A DNA stretch of 26,482 nt from positions 1 to 26,482 of IMG/VR virus record IMGVR_UViG_3300030106_000608; one strand, 5' to 3'. Position 1 is the first letter of the stretch. Each line of letters begins with the position of its first letter. The position numbers were made by a program, and so were the translations under genes. Below are positions 23,638 through 26,482 of this stretch, piece after piece. This DNA comes from a virus. Under the pieces are notes generated by a model. That model had not been told where the DNA came from. It did not search any database and saw only the letters and a program-made list of their open reading frames with translations.

Positions 23638-23946
23638 TTATTGGTTTGGTTCTAGCCATACACCTTTGTGGAGCATTTGGCCGATGATGCCATAGTTAGC
23701 AAGGTCAATCCAACTGTCAAGAACAGACTCGTTGTTGGGTTCTCCTTGTGTCTTGAGGAACAGGTTCATTAATCGGTTGACCTTGTCACCTGATCTGAAC
23801 GCTACTCCTAACTCTGGATGAGGATTACCGCATATGTTGTATGGCCCGTAGTCCTCCTGCTTTCTGTCAAACACTTGTATGTTCTCCATGAATATCTCAA
23901 GTGCTTTGTTAGCTTGGTATGTTTTTAGGTTTGGTATTTCTTTCAT
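23638..23946 (-). CDS. DUF1599/Nmad1-type small protein between helicase and polymerase
   Basis: A 102-residue helical protein. KQEDYG (29-34), SGDKVNRLMNLF (52-63), NESVLDSWIDLANY (72-85) with Asp77, Asp81 and Asn84 fit the pattern DYG / DK-x-x-R-L / E-S-x-x-D-x-x-x-D-x-x-x-Y of the DUF1599 family, also called nucleotide modification associated domain 1. The conserved acidic residues resemble the metal-binding helices of all-alpha nucleotide pyrophosphatases, so a role in nucleotide-pool control or base modification is possible, but enzyme activity is not established for this family. Its place inside the replication module supports a link to DNA precursors. It ends three bases before the polymerase start and begins 12 bases after the helicase stop. 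Confidence 0.75.
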   Translation of the reverse strand: MKEIPNLKTYQANKALEIFMENIQVFDRKQEDYGPYNICGNPHPELGVAFRSGDKVNRLMNLFLKTQGEPNNESVLDSWIDLANYGIIGQMLHKGVWLEPNQ

Positions 23947-23958
23947 TGTTATTATTGG

Positions 23959-25554
23959 TTAGAATGGTAGCTCTTCGGTAGCATCTTCTACCTCGTCTTC
24001 CGTATGTTCGTTTAGTCTTCCTGTTTGTTTATCGAATAAGAGTGAACCTGCTAGTCCTGTCTCTCCGCTGAATCTGTTCTTCAGTACACGTAGTCTTGAG
24101 ATGTTTGCGTTCTCTTCATCTTGTTGGTTACGTTCCATACTGATAACAAAGTCAGACAACTGAGCGATACCAGCAGAACCTCTTAGCTGACTCAAGCTTG
24201 TTGTTCCTCCTTCTTCGTGTCCTCTGCCTTCTGGTCTGCGAAGATGACTGACTACAATCAATCCACATCCTGTCTCCTCAACCAAGGTACGTAGTCTAGT
24301 CATGGTGTTATCAATGATCCTTCTTTCATTACCATCCTCAAGACCACTAACAACAATAGATAGGTGATCCAGTATAATCCAATTACAATCGTAACCCTTA
24401 CACAAGTACTTGATCTTACCTAGTAGATTGTCGGAGTCTGTTGATCCGAAGTGGTCATAGGTGTAGAACTTTCCGTTACCTATTGTATCATCGAATGCAG
24501 GTTTGAGTTCATCAAGGTTAACATTCTCTTCAAGGTGTAGTTGTCTACCAACGTGTAGTCCCATGATACCTAGTCCAGTTCTACGTACACTTTCTTCAAG
24601 TGCTATGTATCCAACTGACTCCCCCTGCAATAGAAGGTTCAAACAAATCTCCTTACATAACAGAGACTTACCAATACCACTACCTGCTGTAACTGTAACC
24701 AGTTCTCCTAGCCTCATACCTCTAGTCTTAGTGTTGAGTCCTGAGTAAGGATAGGGAATAGATTTCTGGTTGTTGTTCTCCAGTAGTTTATCCCATAAGT
24801 TATCTGATCCAATAATACCATCAGGTCTGAATGTCTTGGCATCCCAACTGGCTTGAACTAGCTCTGATGATTTGTTGGCAACGATCATATCGTTAGCATC
24901 CTTGAGTGGTAGTCTTGCTATCTTAGCTTTACCAATGCTCATTAATGCAGCACATTCTTTGGAAGCTTTTATGCCAACGTCATCGTTATCAAACATGAAC
25001 ACAACAGACTCGAAAGTCTCAAGCCAATCAAGGCTACGTGCTACAGACTTCTTAGCTCCTGCTGCTCCATTAGGAACAGAGACACAAGGCCATTTGTTAT
25101 CCATTGCTTGGCTCATTGAAAGAGCATCAACCTCTCCTTCAGTTACCACTACTCGTTTGCCTCCTTCTTTCCAGAGGTGCATACCATAAAGACCTGTCAA
25201 CTCTCCTCGTACTTGGAAGCGTTTGTCTTGGTAGCGTATCTTTTGTCCAATTAGTTTACCATCTACATCTCTATAGTTGGCAATCTGTACAGGTTCCTTG
25301 TCAATGATAGCTACTTGGTAGTTCCATTTCTTACAGGTATCCTGTGTTAGACCACGTTTGGTTAGGGTAGCAGTCTTACCCTTTACGAACTCTTGGCTCA
25401 TAGGTTTGCTTTTCTTTTCTGTTAGTTGGTTTGGTTTGTCTGGTCTGGTGTATGTGCTGCAAGCAAAGCAGTAAGAACTGCCATCTTGGTTCACACATCT
25501 AGCGTCACTACTCCCGCAATCGGGACATGACAAATGTGTTTCAACGAAAGCCAT
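23959..25554 (-). CDS. Bifunctional DNA primase-helicase (T7 gp4-like)
   Basis: A 531-residue protein (T7 gp4A has 566) that unwinds DNA at the fork and makes RNA primers. Zinc-binding domain: Cys10, Cys13, Cys29, Cys32. TOPRIM primase: TEGEVDALS (138-146) and FDNDDVG (188-194). Helicase (RecA-like): Walker A GSGIGKS (291-297), catalytic Glu in YIALEES (316-322), Walker B WIILDHLS (392-399), VVSHLRR (434-440) and the arginine-finger segment LKNRFSGETG (491-500; Arg494). The C-terminus is acidic and ends EELPF; in T7 the acidic Phe-ended tail binds the polymerase. The start overlaps the endonuclease gene by 64 bases. An internal ATG for a short, primase-deficient form is possible (Met52) but unproven. 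Confidence 0.97.
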   Translation of the reverse strand: MAFVETHLSCPDCGSSDARCVNQDGSSYCFACSTYTRPDKPNQLTEKKSKPMSQEFVKGKTATLTKRGLTQDTCKKWNYQVAIIDKEPVQIANYRDVDGKLIGQKIRYQDKRFQVRGELTGLYGMHLWKEGGKRVVVTEGEVDALSMSQAMDNKWPCVSVPNGAAGAKKSVARSLDWLETFESVVFMFDNDDVGIKASKECAALMSIGKAKIARLPLKDANDMIVANKSSELVQASWDAKTFRPDGIIGSDNLWDKLLENNNQKSIPYPYSGLNTKTRGMRLGELVTVTAGSGIGKSLLCKEICLNLLLQGESVGYIALEESVRRTGLGIMGLHVGRQLHLEENVNLDELKPAFDDTIGNGKFYTYDHFGSTDSDNLLGKIKYLCKGYDCNWIILDHLSIVVSGLEDGNERRIIDNTMTRLRTLVEETGCGLIVVSHLRRPEGRGHEEGGTTSLSQLRGSAGIAQLSDFVISMERNQQDEENANISRLRVLKNRFSGETGLAGSLLFDKQTGRLNEHTEDEVEDATEELPF

Positions 25555-25940
25555 GATCTTGGTAATACTTTATTACACCACTTGATCCCTTTCTTGTCGC
25601 ACCATGCTGCATAGGTTGTCTTCGATCCCTTTCTGATTTTGAGAAAAGGGTTCTGAAAACACAATCTAATATCCAAATCAGGATGACTATCCCGCACAAG
25701 CAGGTGTTTAGTCCTGTCTTCAGGATACCAGAGTCCTTTTGCTTCGATGATGATTCCATTACGGAGAACAAAGTCAGGTGTATAGGTTGCTGGTTTGATA
25801 TACTCAATCTTTAAGGACTCGAAACCAAAGGCTGCACCCTCAGATTCTAACTGGGATGCAACCTTGGCTTCAAAACCCGAACGATATTTACCGCTCCTTT
25901 TAGAAGTTTGCGAGTGCTTCTTCCGTTTCGGTCTCCTCAT
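25491..25940 (-). CDS. Endonuclease I, Holliday-junction resolvase (T7 gp3-like)
   Basis: A junction-resolving nuclease that debranches replicated DNA and degrades host DNA. With the ATG at 25940 the protein has 149 residues, the same as T7 endonuclease I, so I prefer it to ATGs farther upstream (25985, 26024), which lie deep in the preceding gene. Catalytic residues match T7: Glu24 (SGFEAKV), Asp56 (TYTPDF), Glu66 and Lys68 (IIIEAKGLW). HLLVRDSHPDLDIRLCF (79-95) and KGIKWCNKVLP (117-127) are further family segments. The gene overlaps the single-strand binding protein gene by 41 bases at its start and the primase gene by 64 bases at its end. T7's lysozyme gene 3.5, which lies after gene 3, is absent here. 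Confidence 0.93.
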   Translation of the reverse strand: MRRPKRKKHSQTSKRSGKYRSGFEAKVASQLESEGAAFGFESLKIEYIKPATYTPDFVLRNGIIIEAKGLWYPEDRTKHLLVRDSHPDLDIRLCFQNPFLKIRKGSKTTYAAWCDKKGIKWCNKVLPRSWLSLKHICHVPIAGVVTLDV

Positions 25941-26482
25941 CAGCAGTATCTTCGTCTTCCTCCTCGTCGTTATCAAGAGTGTCATCGAAGGTTTCTCCAC
26001 CGTGGATGTATCCTTCTTCAGCACTAAATCCGAAGTTCGTACCTTGAGGTTGATAGTCTGCTAAGTCAAGAACTTGTACAGCTAATAGATCAAGAGAGCA
26101 TCCAAACCCTAGCATACCAGTATACCAGAACTTAGGACGAACGCTGAGTCTGAGCTTGCTACCTCCACCTACGATTGGTGCATCCATGATAGGACTACCC
26201 TTGGCATCGTGAAGAGCAATCTGATTAGGTTTCTTGTTACCATCTCGATCAGTCCATACAGCTTTACGCTTGGTCTTGATAACATAGTTACCCTCGTCAT
26301 CCTCAAAGCAGGGGAAACTATCCCACTTCTTTATGCGCTTCTTGCCTTGGTTCTCTTGCTCCTTGGCATATGCTTCTTCGTAGAGTTTAAGGAGTGTCTT
26401 CTTGAAGTGAGTGAACTCCTTCTTATCTACGATGACATTACAACGATACTCTCCGTCCTCATCGAAACGTGTATCAGGAGTG
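25900..26482 (-). CDS. Single-stranded DNA-binding protein, C-terminal part (T7 gp2.5-like; cut by window edge)
   Basis: Coats single-stranded DNA and coordinates polymerase and helicase. About 193 residues are present; the N-terminus lies beyond the window, where the frame stays open to the edge. The segment APIVGGGSKLRLSVRP, then WYTGMLGFGCSLDLLAVQVL, matches the T7 gp2.5 block VPIIGGGSKLKVKY / WNTAVGASVKLQLESV. The C-terminus is strongly acidic (DNDEEEDEDTADEETETEE) and ends ALANF. In T7 the acidic tail and its final Phe are required for contacts with polymerase and helicase, and both features are kept. In the visible part KEFTHFKKTLLKLYEEAYAK resembles the helix region of T7 gp2.5. It is the first gene visible in this replication operon. 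Confidence 0.93.
   Translation of the reverse strand, partial: TPDTRFDEDGEYRCNVIVDKKEFTHFKKTLLKLYEEAYAKEQENQGKKRIKKWDSFPCFEDDEGNYVIKTKRKAVWTDRDGNKKPNQIALHDAKGSPIMDAPIVGGGSKLRLSVRPKFWYTGMLGFGCSLDLLAVQVLDLADYQPQGTNFGFSAEEGYIHGGETFDDTLDNDEEEDEDTADEETETEEALANF

Noticed and set aside
25941-26024. Longer N-terminus of endonuclease I from the ATG at 26024
   Set aside because: It would add 28 residues translated from the acidic-tail region of the preceding gene and exceed the 149-residue length shared with T7.

Overview
The window is a 26.5 kb piece of the genome of a T7-like podovirus (short-tailed, Autographiviridae type). Every gene that can be supported lies on the minus strand, so transcription runs from right to left in these coordinates. 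The gene order matches the T7 map almost one to one: single-strand DNA-binding protein (2.5), endonuclease I (3), primase-helicase (4), DNA polymerase (5), 5'-3' exonuclease (6), a 7.3-like virion protein, portal (8), scaffold (9), major capsid (10), tail tube proteins (11, 12), internal virion proteins (13 to 16), tail fibre (17), a small membrane protein where T7 has its holin, and small and large terminase (18, 19). Both ends are cut inside genes (terminase on the left, single-strand binding protein on the right). The early region is outside the window, including any phage RNA polymerase and integrase. The AT-rich genome, the DUF1599 gene, the LamG structural protein and several small proteins remind me of marine podoviruses. 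That habitat is an inference, and the host cannot be named from the sequence.

Right part (about 20760 to 26482) is the replication module. The primase-helicase, polymerase, exonuclease, endonuclease I and single-strand binding protein together form a complete T7-type replisome and DNA-processing set, with most of their catalytic residues recognisable. The single-strand binding protein and the helicase both end in an acidic tail with a terminal Phe, the feature T7 uses to dock both on the polymerase. A small DUF1599/Nmad1-type protein sits between helicase and polymerase.

Middle part (about 17540 to 20755) is an accessory structural block between exonuclease and portal. It holds a Pro-rich 7.3-like protein, a 109-residue protein, a 667-residue protein with two LamG-like domains and two clusters of 22-residue repeats, and two further small proteins. 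This block differs most from T7.

The morphogenesis module (1 to 17533) follows. Between scaffold and capsid it contains a probable lysis cassette: a 58-residue holin-like protein missed by ordinary ORF length cut-offs, a 68-residue protein, and a lipoprotein whose gene is nested out of frame in the previous one. A strong intrinsic terminator follows this cassette, and a long hairpin follows the capsid gene, so the capsid gene looks like its own transcription unit. The internal virion protein D lacks the N-terminal transglycosylase of T7 gp16, and no cell-wall-degrading enzyme is recognisable in the window.
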